NCBI GenBank assembly: GCA_031549485.1
Contig: JAVBPR010000018.1
Coordinates: 1-64,000, forward strand
Direction of reading: 5' to 3'
DNA length: 64,000 nt
From: JAVBPR01 sp031549485
GTDB taxonomy: Bacteria > Bacillota > Clostridia > Oscillospirales > Feifaniaceae
In this document: positions 41,436 through 49,744 of the stretch, one piece after another
Layout of the letters: every line of letters begins with the position of its first letter
Position numbering within the stretch: position 1 is the stretch's first letter
Translations under genes and position numbers: made by a program
Notes under the pieces: model-generated
The model's database searches: none
Seen by the model: the letters and a program-made list of their open reading frames with translations, nothing else
Told to the model about the DNA's origin: nothing

Positions 41436-42563
41436 TTATTTAGCAATTTTTGCCGCAATATCGATAAATTTCGAAATGTCTTTTGTCGTGGTAAACGCGC
41501 CGATGCTTGCCCGTATTGCGCCTTTTCCGATTGTTCCGAGGGTATGGTGCGCCAAAGGCGCGCAGTGCCACCCCGCGCGAAGCGCGACACCGCGCCTGTC
41601 GAAGCCTTCCGCTGCAGCTTCGCAGCCTTTTCCGAAAAAGTTAAAAGCGATAACCGGCAGATTCTCGTTTTTCCCCTTATATCCATGCACCTCGCCGATT
41701 TCCGCAAGCGCTGACGCCGCTTTTTCCGCAAGGTCGCTTTCTTTTTGAAGAAGCTCCTCCCGATGTTTTTTTATAAACTCCGCACCTGCGCGCAGCCCGG
41801 CTATAGAGGGGACATTAAGCGTTCCGTATTCGAGCCGCTCGGGCAGGCATTCGGGCATTACCGGGCTTAGTGAATCGGTTCCGCTTCCACCCTCGAACAC
41901 AGTATCAAATGAAAGTCCGCCGCTGCAAATAATCGCGCCGCTTCCCTGCGGACCGTAAAGCCCTTTATGCCCGGCGACGCAGATGGCATCCGCCCCGATT
42001 TCGGCGAGTTTCAAATCGAGAAGTCCTGCTCCCTGTGCGGCATCGACGACGAACAGCGCCCCGTTTTCACGGCAGATTTTCCCGATTTCGGCGAGCGGCA
42101 TTTTTAAGCCGCAGACATTTGACGCCGCGCTGCAAATGACAAGCCCGGTATTTTTGTCTATCGCCGTTTCGAATGAGCGAACCGTCTCCTCAAAACTTTG
42201 CGCGGAGACTTTTGCGATTTTTAAAGCCTCACCCGCAAGCGCGAAAGCGGGACGATAAACCGAGTTATGTTCAATGCCCGAAATAACTATATTTTGTTCC
42301 TTTTTCGCAAGACCCTTTATCGTTATGTTCAGCGCTTCTGTCGCGTTTTTTGTAAAAGCGACATTCTCCGGGTCTGCCCCGAACAGTTCCGCCAAAATTT
42401 CTCTTGTTTTATAGACCTCACCGGCAGCGCGAAGCGCAAGCGCGTGACCGCCCCTGCCCGGATTTGCCCCAAAATCGCGCATCGCCTTATAAACCGCTTT
42501 ATAAACGCTTTTCGGCTTTCTGAAAGTGGTCGCCGCGTAGTCAAGATAAATCAATTTTCCCAT
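41436..42563 (-). CDS. cysteine desulfurase family protein (class V aminotransferase)
   Basis: 375 residues. PLP-binding Lys200 in GHKGLYGPQG, IEHNSVYRP, VVDAAQ, and active-site Cys334 in GWHCAPLAH. Belongs to the branch seen near selenium or molybdenum-hydroxylase genes rather than to IscS/SufS. ATG 42563 is inside the end of the DUF3343 gene, whose reading supports coupled translation; the longer frame to 42680 lacks a ribosome site. Confidence 0.88.
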   Translation of the reverse strand: MGKLIYLDYAATTFRKPKSVYKAVYKAMRDFGANPGRGGHALALRAAGEVYKTREILAELFGADPENVAFTKNATEALNITIKGLAKKEQNIVISGIEHNSVYRPAFALAGEALKIAKVSAQSFEETVRSFETAIDKNTGLVICSAASNVCGLKMPLAEIGKICRENGALFVVDAAQGAGLLDLKLAEIGADAICVAGHKGLYGPQGSGAIICSGGLSFDTVFEGGSGTDSLSPVMPECLPERLEYGTLNVPSIAGLRAGAEFIKKHREELLQKESDLAEKAASALAEIGEVHGYKGKNENLPVIAFNFFGKGCEAAAEGFDRRGVALRAGWHCAPLAHHTLGTIGKGAIRASIGAFTTTKDISKFIDIAAKIAK

Positions 42564-42813
42564 CTCTCCTATAAAAACATTTGTAACTTTCATCATCGAA
42601 ATAATACGCCGCGCCGCATTTGACATTTGCCGAAAGTATAATCTCGAGCATCTTTCTGCCTTTTGTGCAACGCGTTTCAAATGCGTAATTGCAACCTATC
42701 TCAAAAAGCCCGGCCGGAGCCTTCTTAACAACGCCTTTAAACCCGTATTCCGCAAGCAGGTCTTTCACGCGCATGGTCACCGTAACCGAGCTGAAAATAA
42801 AAATCGTCCCCAT
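42541..42813 (-). CDS. DUF3343 protein, putative Se/S carrier-like
   Basis: 90 residues; two-layer fold suggested by FIFSSVTVTMRVKDLL, GLFEIGCNYAFETRC and CGAAYYFDDES, as in the DUF3343 family. Family members are described as possible selenium or sulfur carriers beside cysteine desulfurases. AAGGAG before ATG 42813; overlaps the desulfurase by 23 bp. Confidence 0.8.
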   Translation of the reverse strand: MGTIFIFSSVTVTMRVKDLLAEYGFKGVVKKAPAGLFEIGCNYAFETRCTKGRKMLEIILSANVKCGAAYYFDDESYKCFYRRDGKIDLS

Positions 42814-42871
42814 CTTTTTTACTCCTTTTTTCTTCTTTCAATAGTCCATAATATGCCGCGGCGGATAAAAG

Positions 42872-42904
42872 CGCACCTCAAAAAAACATTCTTTTTTAGG
42901 TGCG
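42872..42904. repeat. inverted repeat between divergent DUF3343 and HD genes
   Basis: CGCACCT (42872-42878) and AGGTGCG (42898-42904) flank A-run/T-run arms around ACATTC. It could be an operator shared by the two divergent genes or a hairpin in either leader. Confidence 0.5.
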
Positions 42905-42945
42905 GATATGGTAATATTATTCAAAAGACTTTTCAGGGGGTGCGT

Positions 42946-43530
42946 ATGTCCGAAAAATTTGAAAAGCAGCTTGAATTTATCGCTTTGCTCGACAATATGA
43001 AAAGCGTTTACCGCCGAACCCTTCTTATCGACAAAAGCCGCCGGGAAACCGATGCCGAGCATTCTTTTCATATAGCTGTTATGGCGATGGTTTTTGAGGA
43101 ATATGCGGAGGCGCGCGGGCTTTCGATTCTTCATATAATCAAAATGCTCCTCGTCCACGACCTTGTCGAAATATACGCAGGAGATACCTTCTGTTACGAC
43201 GCGGAAGGTTACAAAACAAAACAAAAGCGCGAGCGGGACGCGGCGGACAGGATTTTTCCCCTGCTCGGCGATAAGGGCGCGGAAATGCGCGGGCTTTGGG
43301 AAGAATTCGAGACCTGCGAAACCGACTGCGCTCATTTTGCGGCGGCGCTTGACGTCGTTCAGCCTTTTTTTAATAACTATTACACCGACGGATATACCTG
43401 GGAGGGAAAAATTTCAAAATCGCAAGTGCTTGAGCGCCTATCGCCTACCCGGCTATATCTTCCGGAAATCTGGCCGGACATTTCACGAATGATAGACGAA
43501 TGCGTCGAAAAAGGGTTGCTTTTAACCTAA
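42946..43530 (+). CDS. HD-domain hydrolase (YfbR/HD_3 family)
   Basis: 194 residues: TDAEHSFHI with His39, HD at 71-72 in LLVHDLVEIYAGD, and a later AALDVVQPF. HD_3 proteins are phosphohydrolases, some being 5'-deoxynucleotidases. ATG 42946 follows AGGGGGTG; the frame reaches 42853 but that would run through the upstream inverted repeat. Single gene on the plus strand. Confidence 0.85.
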   Translation: MSEKFEKQLEFIALLDNMKSVYRRTLLIDKSRRETDAEHSFHIAVMAMVFEEYAEARGLSILHIIKMLLVHDLVEIYAGDTFCYDAEGYKTKQKRERDAADRIFPLLGDKGAEMRGLWEEFETCETDCAHFAAALDVVQPFFNNYYTDGYTWEGKISKSQVLERLSPTRLYLPEIWPDISRMIDECVEKGLLLT

Positions 43531-43554
43531 ACCTCTGCGCAAAAATTGCCAAAA

Positions 43555-43592
43555 TAAAAGCTCCGGAGAAAATTCTCCGGAGCTTTTTGTTA
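43555..43592. terminator. terminator between HD hydrolase and ispF
   Basis: AAGCTCCGGAGA/TCTCCGGAGCTT stem, T-run on both strands; serves the convergent genes ending at 43530 and 43601. Confidence 0.9.
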
Positions 43593-43600
43593 TTTTTTTG

Positions 43601-44062
43601 TTAATCGATAAGGCAAACGGCGAACGCGTTTATTCCCTCTTCGGCGCCCGTAAAACCGAGCCCTTCTTCGGTGGTCGCTTTTACATTCACCTGCGAAATA
43701 TCAATTTTAAGCGCGTCCGCTATGTTTTTTCTCATCTCTTCGATAAACGGAGCGAGTTTCGGTTTTTGCGCTACCACGGTCGCGTCGATATTCAAAATTT
43801 TATAACCGCCGAGTAGCTCTCCTACCCGCTTTAAAAGCGCGATACTGTCGGCGTCTTTATATTCCGCCGCGCTGTCGGGAAAATGTTTGCCGATGTCGCC
43901 GAGTCCCGCCGCGCCCAAAAGTGCGTCCATAACGGCGTGTGCCAAAACATCGGCATCCGAATGTCCGAGAAGCCCTTTGTCGTGCGGAATCAGGACTCCG
44001 CCGATTATCAGCTTTCGTCCGGTTACCAAGCGATGCGTATCGTATCCATGCCCTATTCTCAT
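43601..44062 (-). CDS. ispF: 2-C-methyl-D-erythritol 2,4-cyclodiphosphate synthase IspF
   Basis: 153 residues, GHGYDTHRL metal site at the start, GHSDADVLAHAVMDALLGAAGLGDIG, and ATTEEGLGFTG at the end. Fifth step of the MEP isoprenoid pathway. 4-bp overlap with ispD. Confidence 0.98.
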   Translation of the reverse strand: MRIGHGYDTHRLVTGRKLIIGGVLIPHDKGLLGHSDADVLAHAVMDALLGAAGLGDIGKHFPDSAAEYKDADSIALLKRVGELLGGYKILNIDATVVAQKPKLAPFIEEMRKNIADALKIDISQVNVKATTEEGLGFTGAEEGINAFAVCLID

Positions 44063-44790
44063 TCTGAATACCTCATTCCGAGCAGGCTCTCGGCGAGCTC
44101 AAGATCCTCTGCCGAAGTCACTTTAATGTTAAGCGTGCTTCCGCGCACAAGTTTGACCTGTTTGCCGCAAGCCTCATAAAGCTGGCAGTCATCGGTGTAT
44201 TTCTGCCCGCTTTGCCGCGCGGCGGCGATCGCCGCCGCGTATCCAACGCAGTTAAACACCTGCGGAGTTTGTATCCTGTAAAGTTTTTCTCTTGACACCG
44301 TTTCGGCGATATATCCGGTGTCGTAAACTTTTTTAAGCGTGTCGGTTTCGGGTATGCCGAGTGCGGCAGCACCGCTTTTGTGCGCCTCGTATACCACTTT
44401 ATCGATAAGCACAGGCGAAATTATCGGGCGCGCGCCGTCATGAACGGCGATGAATTTTGTCGCGGGGCTTGCCGCTTTAAGGCCGATTTCAACCGAATCC
44501 TGCCTCTCCGCGCCGCCCCGAACAATCGCGCTGACCTTTTCAATGCAAAGGCCTTTGACGATATCGTTTATTGGGACGATATCTTCTTCCCTGCACACAA
44601 CGACCACTTCGTCAATACTGTCGGCGCGTTCGTATGCCGTAAGCGTATGCGCTATAATCGGCTGCCCCCTAAGCGCAAGAAGCATTTTTCCGTCCTTATA
44701 TTTTTCGCCCATTCTTGTTCCGCTGCCCGCCGCGGCGATTATCGCCGTTGTATAGTTTTTCTTGTTTTTTCCGAACTCCATATTCGACAT
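44059..44790 (-). CDS. ispD: 2-C-methyl-D-erythritol 4-phosphate cytidylyltransferase IspD
   Basis: 243 residues: AAAGSGTRMG nucleotide-binding loop, HDGARP, TDDCQLYE. Third step of the MEP pathway. AGGGG before ATG 44790. A short N-terminal extension of about 13 residues precedes the core. Confidence 0.97.
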   Translation of the reverse strand: MSNMEFGKNKKNYTTAIIAAAGSGTRMGEKYKDGKMLLALRGQPIIAHTLTAYERADSIDEVVVVCREEDIVPINDIVKGLCIEKVSAIVRGGAERQDSVEIGLKAASPATKFIAVHDGARPIISPVLIDKVVYEAHKSGAAALGIPETDTLKKVYDTGYIAETVSREKLYRIQTPQVFNCVGYAAAIAAARQSGQKYTDDCQLYEACGKQVKLVRGSTLNIKVTSAEDLELAESLLGMRYSE

Positions 44791-44819
44791 AAAACCCCTT
44801 TGAATTTTAATATACCTGC

Positions 44820-44848
44820 CAAAAAAGCCGCAAAAAGCGGCTTTTATG
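44820..44848 (-). terminator. carD terminator
   Basis: AAAAGCCGC/GCGGCTTTT stem overlapping the carD stop codon (44844), with T-run on the minus strand. Confidence 0.8.
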
Positions 44849-45326
44849 CGTTAAATATGATGTTTTCTATTTTTTCTTCGATTTCTTCTCTTATCATTCC
44901 GGTTGACAATACAAGCTCGGATATAAAAATCTGTTTTGCAGAGACGAGCATTTTCCGCTCTCCTGTAGAAAGGCCGCGCTCGCGGTCACGCAAAATCAAG
45001 GTTTTGACAACCCCCGCAACCTCTGAAATATCTCCGCTTTTAAGCTTTAGCATATTCTCGCGGTAACGTTTATTCCAATTTTGGTTACATTCCTCCGGCT
45101 CGCCGGCAAGGGATTTTATGACCTCTTCAGCCCTGCTTTTCGTAACAATCGGGCGAAGTCCCGCATTTGTTTCGGAATCGGTCGGAATCATAACCGAAAG
45201 GTCGCCGATAGGCAGATGCATAATATAATATGCCTTAGTTGTCCCCATTATTTCTTTTTCTTCGATTTTGTCGATAACCCCCGCTCCGTGCATGGGATAT
45301 ACGACCTTATCATCTACCTTGAACAT
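44844..45326 (-). CDS. carD: CarD-family RNA polymerase regulator
   Basis: 160 residues: N-terminal RNAP-interacting Tudor-like domain (FKVDDKVVYPMHGAGVIDKIE) and C-terminal helical DNA-binding part (GERKMLVSAKQIFISELVLS). Stabilises open promoter complexes. ATG 45326 with GAAGGAAA; the frame open to 45407 crosses the promoter. Confidence 0.95.
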   Translation of the reverse strand: MFKVDDKVVYPMHGAGVIDKIEEKEIMGTTKAYYIMHLPIGDLSVMIPTDSETNAGLRPIVTKSRAEEVIKSLAGEPEECNQNWNKRYRENMLKLKSGDISEVAGVVKTLILRDRERGLSTGERKMLVSAKQIFISELVLSTGMIREEIEEKIENIIFNA

Positions 45327-45363
45327 ATTTCCTTCTTTCGGCGGCTCGCTACATATTGTTGTA

Positions 45364-45392
45364 ATTATATCATAATCTGTTAAAAATTTCAA
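45364..45392 (-). promoter_or_regulatory. carD: carD promoter
   Basis: TTGAAA (45387-45392), 17 bp, TATAAT (45364-45369) on the minus strand, 38 bp before the ATG. Confidence 0.75.
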
Positions 45393-45399
45393 GTTGCCT

Positions 45400-45440
45400 G
45401 AAAACAAGGGGGATTTTTAAGTAAATCCCCCTTGTTTATT
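45400..45440 (-). terminator. terminator of the 2-oxoacid oxidoreductase operon
   Basis: ACAAGGGGGATTT/AAATCCCCCTTGT 13-bp perfect stem (45404-45416, 45423-45435), just after the gamma-subunit stop (45443). Confidence 0.9.
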
Positions 45441-45442
45441 CG

Positions 45443-45976
45443 CTAATAATTATAACCGATGTCGATTGCCTTTAGGTTTTTCTCTATCATATCCGCTTTT
45501 GTCGGCGGCACGCATTTTGCAAGCGCGGCCTTAACCGTTTCATACTCCGCAAAGCCGAGTTCTTTAAGCGTTTTGCCGAAAGCAATCATATTGGCAAGAC
45601 CTTTCAGCCCGTTTTCGTTGGCGAGTGCGGTCGCCGGAATCATATGGGCTTTCACGTCGCTTCGGATATTTTCCGCCGATATAAGTGAACTGTCGATTAT
45701 CATCGTTCCGCCCGGCGCAACACTGTCCACAAATTTCTCGTAAGACGGCTGATTAAGCGCGACCAAAACATCGGGGTTGATAATTAGCGGAGAACCTATC
45801 GGCTCGTCGCTGATTATGACCGAGCAGTTCGCCGTGCCGCCGCGCATTTCGGGGCCGTAAGACGGAAGCCACGAAACTTCTTTGCCCTCAAGCAGGCCGC
45901 AATAAGCAATGACTTTTCCCGAAAAAAGAAGCCCCTGGCCGCCGAATCCGGCGAGAATAAAATTATATGTGCTCAT
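45443..45976 (-). CDS. 2-oxoacid:ferredoxin oxidoreductase, gamma subunit
   Basis: 177 residues beginning ILAGFGGQGLLFSGKVIA, the signature of the gamma domain, with EVSWLPSYGPEMRGGTANC. Last of four subunit genes in the order delta-alpha-beta-gamma. The complex oxidises a 2-oxoacid to acyl-CoA with ferredoxin reduction. Confidence 0.93.
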   Translation of the reverse strand: MSTYNFILAGFGGQGLLFSGKVIAYCGLLEGKEVSWLPSYGPEMRGGTANCSVIISDEPIGSPLIINPDVLVALNQPSYEKFVDSVAPGGTMIIDSSLISAENIRSDVKAHMIPATALANENGLKGLANMIAFGKTLKELGFAEYETVKAALAKCVPPTKADMIEKNLKAIDIGYNY

Positions 45977-45977
45977 C

Positions 45978-46724
45978 TTATTTCTCCTCCCCGATATCTT
46001 TGTATGTCCCGAGCGGGTAAAACGGCGTCATGACGTCGGTGACGTATTTAAGCGCATCGACCGGATTTTTTCCCCAGTTTGTCGGGCAGGTGGAAAGAAC
46101 TTCGATTATCGAAAGACCTTTTTTCTGCTCCTGATATTCAAATGCTTTGCGAATTGCTTTTTTCGCGATATTTACATTTTTCGGCCCGTCTACCGCGACG
46201 CGCTGCGCGAGGGCAACGCCGTCAAGCGTCGCCATCATTTCACAGATTTTTATCGGATTTCCCTGGGTTATTACATCCCTGCCAAACGGCGAAGTTTGCG
46301 TTACCTGGCCCGGCATGGTGGTCGGAGCCATCTGTCCGCCCGTCATTCCGTAAATCGCGTTATTTACAAAAATTATTGTTAAATTTTCGCCTCTTGTTCC
46401 GACATGCACCGTCTCGGCGGTTCCGATTGCCGCGAGGTCTCCGTCGCCCTGATATGTGAAAACTATTTTGCCTGGATCCGCCCTTTTTACACCTGTTGCA
46501 ACCGCGGGGGCTCTTCCGTGCGCCGCTTGAATAGCGTCGCAGTTAAAATAATTATACGCAAGAACTGAGCAGCCGACAGGCGCAATTGCAACCGCTCTGC
46601 CGCGCATATCAAGCTCGTCAAGAACCTCTGCGACAAGGCGGTGAATAATGCCGTGCGTACAACCCGGACAATAGTGATAATCTACATCTGTCAAGGATTT
46701 TGGCTTGTCAAATACAACCGTCAT
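45978..46724 (-). CDS. 2-oxoacid:ferredoxin oxidoreductase, TPP-binding beta subunit
   Basis: 248 residues: CPGCTHGIIHRLV at the N-terminus, YQGDGDLAAIGTAE and NNAIYGMTGGQMAPTT for thiamine diphosphate and Mg. Overlaps the alpha stop as TAATG. Confidence 0.94.
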   Translation of the reverse strand: MTVVFDKPKSLTDVDYHYCPGCTHGIIHRLVAEVLDELDMRGRAVAIAPVGCSVLAYNYFNCDAIQAAHGRAPAVATGVKRADPGKIVFTYQGDGDLAAIGTAETVHVGTRGENLTIIFVNNAIYGMTGGQMAPTTMPGQVTQTSPFGRDVITQGNPIKICEMMATLDGVALAQRVAVDGPKNVNIAKKAIRKAFEYQEQKKGLSIIEVLSTCPTNWGKNPVDALKYVTDVMTPFYPLGTYKDIGEEK

Positions 46725-47788
46725 TATTTTTCACCTCTCGCAATTTTTTCTATTTTACTCAAAACTTCGTCCGGAGTCGGAATAATTCCGCCCGTTCTTC
46801 CGAAGAAATGAATCGGCTTTTTAAACTCTGTCGCGAGTTTAACATCCTCCACCATTTGGCCCATGCTCATTTCGACCGCCAAAAACGCACCCGTTTTGTC
46901 GGCAAGCTCGCGCAGCCTTTTGTTCGGGAACGGCCAAAGGGTTATCGGGCGGAAAAGCCCGGCCTTTATGCCTTTTGCGCGCGCCGCTTTTACGGCATTT
47001 CGCGCAACCCTCGCGGTCGCGCCGTATGCAACGACGACAATTTCGGCGTCGTCGATAAATTCTTCCTCGAAGCGGATTTCTTCCTCTTCGAGCTTTTTAT
47101 ATTTCGCAAAAATTTCTTGAATATGTTTTTCAAGCGCGGCAGGCTGGAGATAAAGCGAATTAACTATATTCGGCGGTCTTTTGTCGCCGTGGCCGGTCGT
47201 CGCCCAATCTTTTGCCGGAAGCGCCCTCTCGCTTTTGCGGTCGAACTGCACCGGCTCCATCATCTGTCCGAGAACTCCGTCGACCAAAATCATAACCGGA
47301 TTGCGGTAAATATCCGCAATATCAAAGCCCTCGTAAATCATGTCAACCATCTCCTGAACGGTTGACGGCGCGATTACGATAACATGCATATCGCCGTGGC
47401 CGGGACCTCTTGTCGCCTGAAAATAATCCGCCTGTGACGGCTGGATGCCGCCGAGACCTGGGCCGCCGCGCTGGACATTCATAATTACGCAAGGAAGCTC
47501 GGCGCCGACAATGTACGAAATCCCCTCGGCTTTAAGCGAGATTCCCGGGCTGCTTGAGCTCGTCATAGTTCTGTAGCCTGCCGCCGCCGCGCCGTAAACC
47601 ATGTTTATTGCAGCTATTTCGCTTTCTGCCTGAAGAAATGTTCCTCCCGCTTTTGCCATTTTCTTTGCCATGTATGCCGAAACTTCTGTTTGCGGCGTTA
47701 TAGGATAACCGAAGAAATTACGGCAGCCCGCGCGAATGGCAGCTTCCGCTATCGCTTCGTTTCCTTTCATAAGTACTTTATCACTCAT
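46724..47788 (-). CDS. vorB: 2-oxoacid:ferredoxin oxidoreductase, alpha subunit
   Basis: 354 residues: EAAIRAGCRNFFGYPITPQTE at the N-terminus, SSSPGISLKAEGISY, and GIQPSQADYFQ. Closest to VorB/KorA; 2-oxoisovalerate and 2-oxoglutarate are the candidate substrates and the sequence alone does not decide. TAATG coupling to both neighbours. Confidence 0.9.
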   Translation of the reverse strand: MSDKVLMKGNEAIAEAAIRAGCRNFFGYPITPQTEVSAYMAKKMAKAGGTFLQAESEIAAINMVYGAAAAGYRTMTSSSSPGISLKAEGISYIVGAELPCVIMNVQRGGPGLGGIQPSQADYFQATRGPGHGDMHVIVIAPSTVQEMVDMIYEGFDIADIYRNPVMILVDGVLGQMMEPVQFDRKSERALPAKDWATTGHGDKRPPNIVNSLYLQPAALEKHIQEIFAKYKKLEEEEIRFEEEFIDDAEIVVVAYGATARVARNAVKAARAKGIKAGLFRPITLWPFPNKRLRELADKTGAFLAVEMSMGQMVEDVKLATEFKKPIHFFGRTGGIIPTPDEVLSKIEKIARGEK

Positions 47789-48006
47789 TATTTTTTATCC
47801 TCCTTTTCGACCTTTATCGCAACGTCGGGGCACATAAGCGCGCAAAGCGCGCAAGCCGTGCAATCCTCCGGCTTTACAAAAACCGCGGGATTATAGCCTT
47901 TTTTATTCAAACGTTTTGTTTCAAGCAAGATTATTTTCTTCGGGCATGCGTTAACGCACAGCCCGCATCCCTTGCACTTGTCTTCGTTAATAATTATCCT
48001 GTTCAT
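47788..48006 (-). CDS. 2-oxoacid:ferredoxin oxidoreductase, ferredoxin-like delta subunit
   Basis: 72 residues with two CxxCxxCxxxCP motifs (CKGCGLCVNACP and CTACALCALMCP), so two 4Fe-4S clusters. Passes electrons from the catalytic subunits to ferredoxin. Confidence 0.93.
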   Translation of the reverse strand: MNRIIINEDKCKGCGLCVNACPKKIILLETKRLNKKGYNPAVFVKPEDCTACALCALMCPDVAIKVEKEDKK

Positions 48007-48019
48007 CGTCTTTCCTTTC

Positions 48020-48673
48020 TTACCAATATTTCTTTGTCAAAATTTCTATTTTAAAAAAATTTTTGCATTTTTCGGGTTCAAGCTCTAAGACCGAGGTGGT
48101 CATAACAACCGGAATTTTGCAGAGCGTTGAAACTTTTTCCGCGTATTCGAATGAATTATATACAAGCTCAGGCGTCGTCTCGCTTCCGAGATTCGTGTTG
48201 TTTATAAGTCCCGTGATTTTGAGCTTTGCCGCCGCTTCTATATCCTTTACCATTTGCGCCGCGTCTTCCGGCGTTTCTATTAGCAGCCTTTTTTGATTAA
48301 TGACGCAAAAAATATCATAATCGCTTTTTTCGAAAAGCTCTTTATATCTTCCCAAAACCACCGCGCCCGCATCATCTCCGCCGATATCGAGAATCGAATA
48401 ATATTCCCCGGAAAAAGCGCGCATCACGCCCGCTGTTAGCGCGGGAATATCGAGATTTGTGTTTGCGTAAAGCGTATTTTCTATCTCAACTCCGCACTCT
48501 TTCATCAGCTGCCCCGCGTCGGCGGCGCGGAAATACGGATTTACAATATCAAGGTCGCAAAGCAGGGTTTTTCTGCCGTTTTTCGCCGAAAGCCTTGCGA
48601 GGTTTATCGCAATATTTGTCTTGCCGCTGCCGTAATGCCCGACAATCGCGGTTACTTTTTTATCAGGCAGCAT
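48020..48673 (-). CDS. P-loop ATPase of the MinD/ParA/CobQ superfamily
   Basis: 217 residues. Walker A GHYGSGKTN (residues 12-20), LLCDLDIVNPYFR switch region, LDIGGDDAGA, VINQKRLLIE and GLINNTNLG for base recognition. The deviant second Lys of ParA proteins is not seen, so it is closer to CobQ-like or carrier ATPases. 13 bp before the ferredoxin subunit gene. Likely assists complex maturation or metal/cofactor insertion, an inference from position only. Confidence 0.8.
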   Translation of the reverse strand: MLPDKKVTAIVGHYGSGKTNIAINLARLSAKNGRKTLLCDLDIVNPYFRAADAGQLMKECGVEIENTLYANTNLDIPALTAGVMRAFSGEYYSILDIGGDDAGAVVLGRYKELFEKSDYDIFCVINQKRLLIETPEDAAQMVKDIEAAAKLKITGLINNTNLGSETTPELVYNSFEYAEKVSTLCKIPVVMTTSVLELEPEKCKNFFKIEILTKKYW

Positions 48674-49643
48674 CTTTATTCTCCGCAGCGCCCTGTTTCG
48701 CGTTTTTCACCGTTACTATAAAGTTTCCGTTATTGTCGCCGGACACCGAAACTTCTTCACCGCCGTTTATGATATAAGAAAACTCCGCCGCCGCATCGGC
48801 CGGAACAAATATCACCTTGTGAAATACCCCTTTGTGGGCTATTTCAACTTCTTTCATTTCACTTAAATACTCCAGATATTCTTCAAGGACAAAGCCTTTG
48901 TCCCGCATGATTATCGAGTGCGGCAAGCCGACATACCGAAAATGCCACGGCTCGTTCATAACGCCGGTTACATCGGTTTTATACGGCGGATACCGCCAGA
49001 CAAAACCGTAATCATAGCAATTCGCGCCCATCCAAACCTGCTGGTCGGTGCCCTCAAAATCCACCTGCTTGCCATCAACAATAGCACTTATATCAACCGC
49101 GTAGCCGGTGTGATGTTCGCTGAATCCCGGTTTTGCGGCGCCTTTCAAAACCTCTTTTTCGGCCTCTGCCCTTGAAAGCCCTTTTTCCATCTGATCTGCA
49201 ACTCTGCCCTCAAAAATTCTCTCCTGATCCGCATACGACCGATATGAGCTGTTTACCACGTAGTCCCCGATTTTATTGCCTTTTGCCGCCTTTATCATCG
49301 AGTTCAGCGCATTTGCCGCGGGCGGCAAAAACGAGGCTTTCGAATCTTTTAAAACGAATTCTTTTTCGGTGCTTTCTTTTGTAAACGAAACGAGAATATC
49401 TTCCACCGAATAATCTTTCGCAAGCGGACGTTTTGATGAAATCAAAATCAGCTCGCCTTGTGACGCGCTTTTTCCCGATAAGGTGAAGATATTTTGAGGC
49501 GCGGCGTCTGTCTCAGCCGCTGCTTCTTCACCGCGCAGCGCATTTTTTAGCAGAATTGCCGAAACGGCAATGATAATTAAAATAACTACCGCAAAAATCA
49601 TTATTTTTAACGCACCTGCGCGTTTTTTTGCGTTTTTGTACAT
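48663..49643 (-). CDS. M15B D-alanyl-D-alanine carboxypeptidase (VanY-like)
   Basis: 326 residues: N-terminal membrane anchor (IMIFAVVILIIIAVSAILL), then the M15 zinc peptidase with SSYRSYADQ, SEHHTGYAVDIS and EPWHFRYVG supplying zinc and catalytic residues. Trims peptidoglycan stem peptides outside the cell. Overlaps the ATPase gene by 11 bp. No vancomycin-resistance genes are nearby. Confidence 0.92.
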   Translation of the reverse strand: MYKNAKKRAGALKIMIFAVVILIIIAVSAILLKNALRGEEAAAETDAAPQNIFTLSGKSASQGELILISSKRPLAKDYSVEDILVSFTKESTEKEFVLKDSKASFLPPAANALNSMIKAAKGNKIGDYVVNSSYRSYADQERIFEGRVADQMEKGLSRAEAEKEVLKGAAKPGFSEHHTGYAVDISAIVDGKQVDFEGTDQQVWMGANCYDYGFVWRYPPYKTDVTGVMNEPWHFRYVGLPHSIIMRDKGFVLEEYLEYLSEMKEVEIAHKGVFHKVIFVPADAAAEFSYIINGGEEVSVSGDNNGNFIVTVKNAKQGAAENKDAA

Positions 49644-49693
49644 ATGCTCCTCACAAAATTGAATTAAAATATATTATATAATAAATATTATAT

Positions 49694-49730
49694 AAAAAGC
49701 AAGCGCGGCAAATGCTGCCGCGCCTGTTTT
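49694..49730. terminator. spo0A terminator
   Basis: GCGCGGCA/TGCCGCGC stem (49703-49710, 49716-49723), T-runs on both sides, just after the spo0A stop (49745). Confidence 0.85.
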
Positions 49731-49744
49731 TTATACACAAAAAA

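Noticed and set aside
48663..49643. vancomycin-resistance vanY
   Set aside because: Motifs fit M15B carboxypeptidases in general, and no vanA/H/X/R/S genes are nearby.
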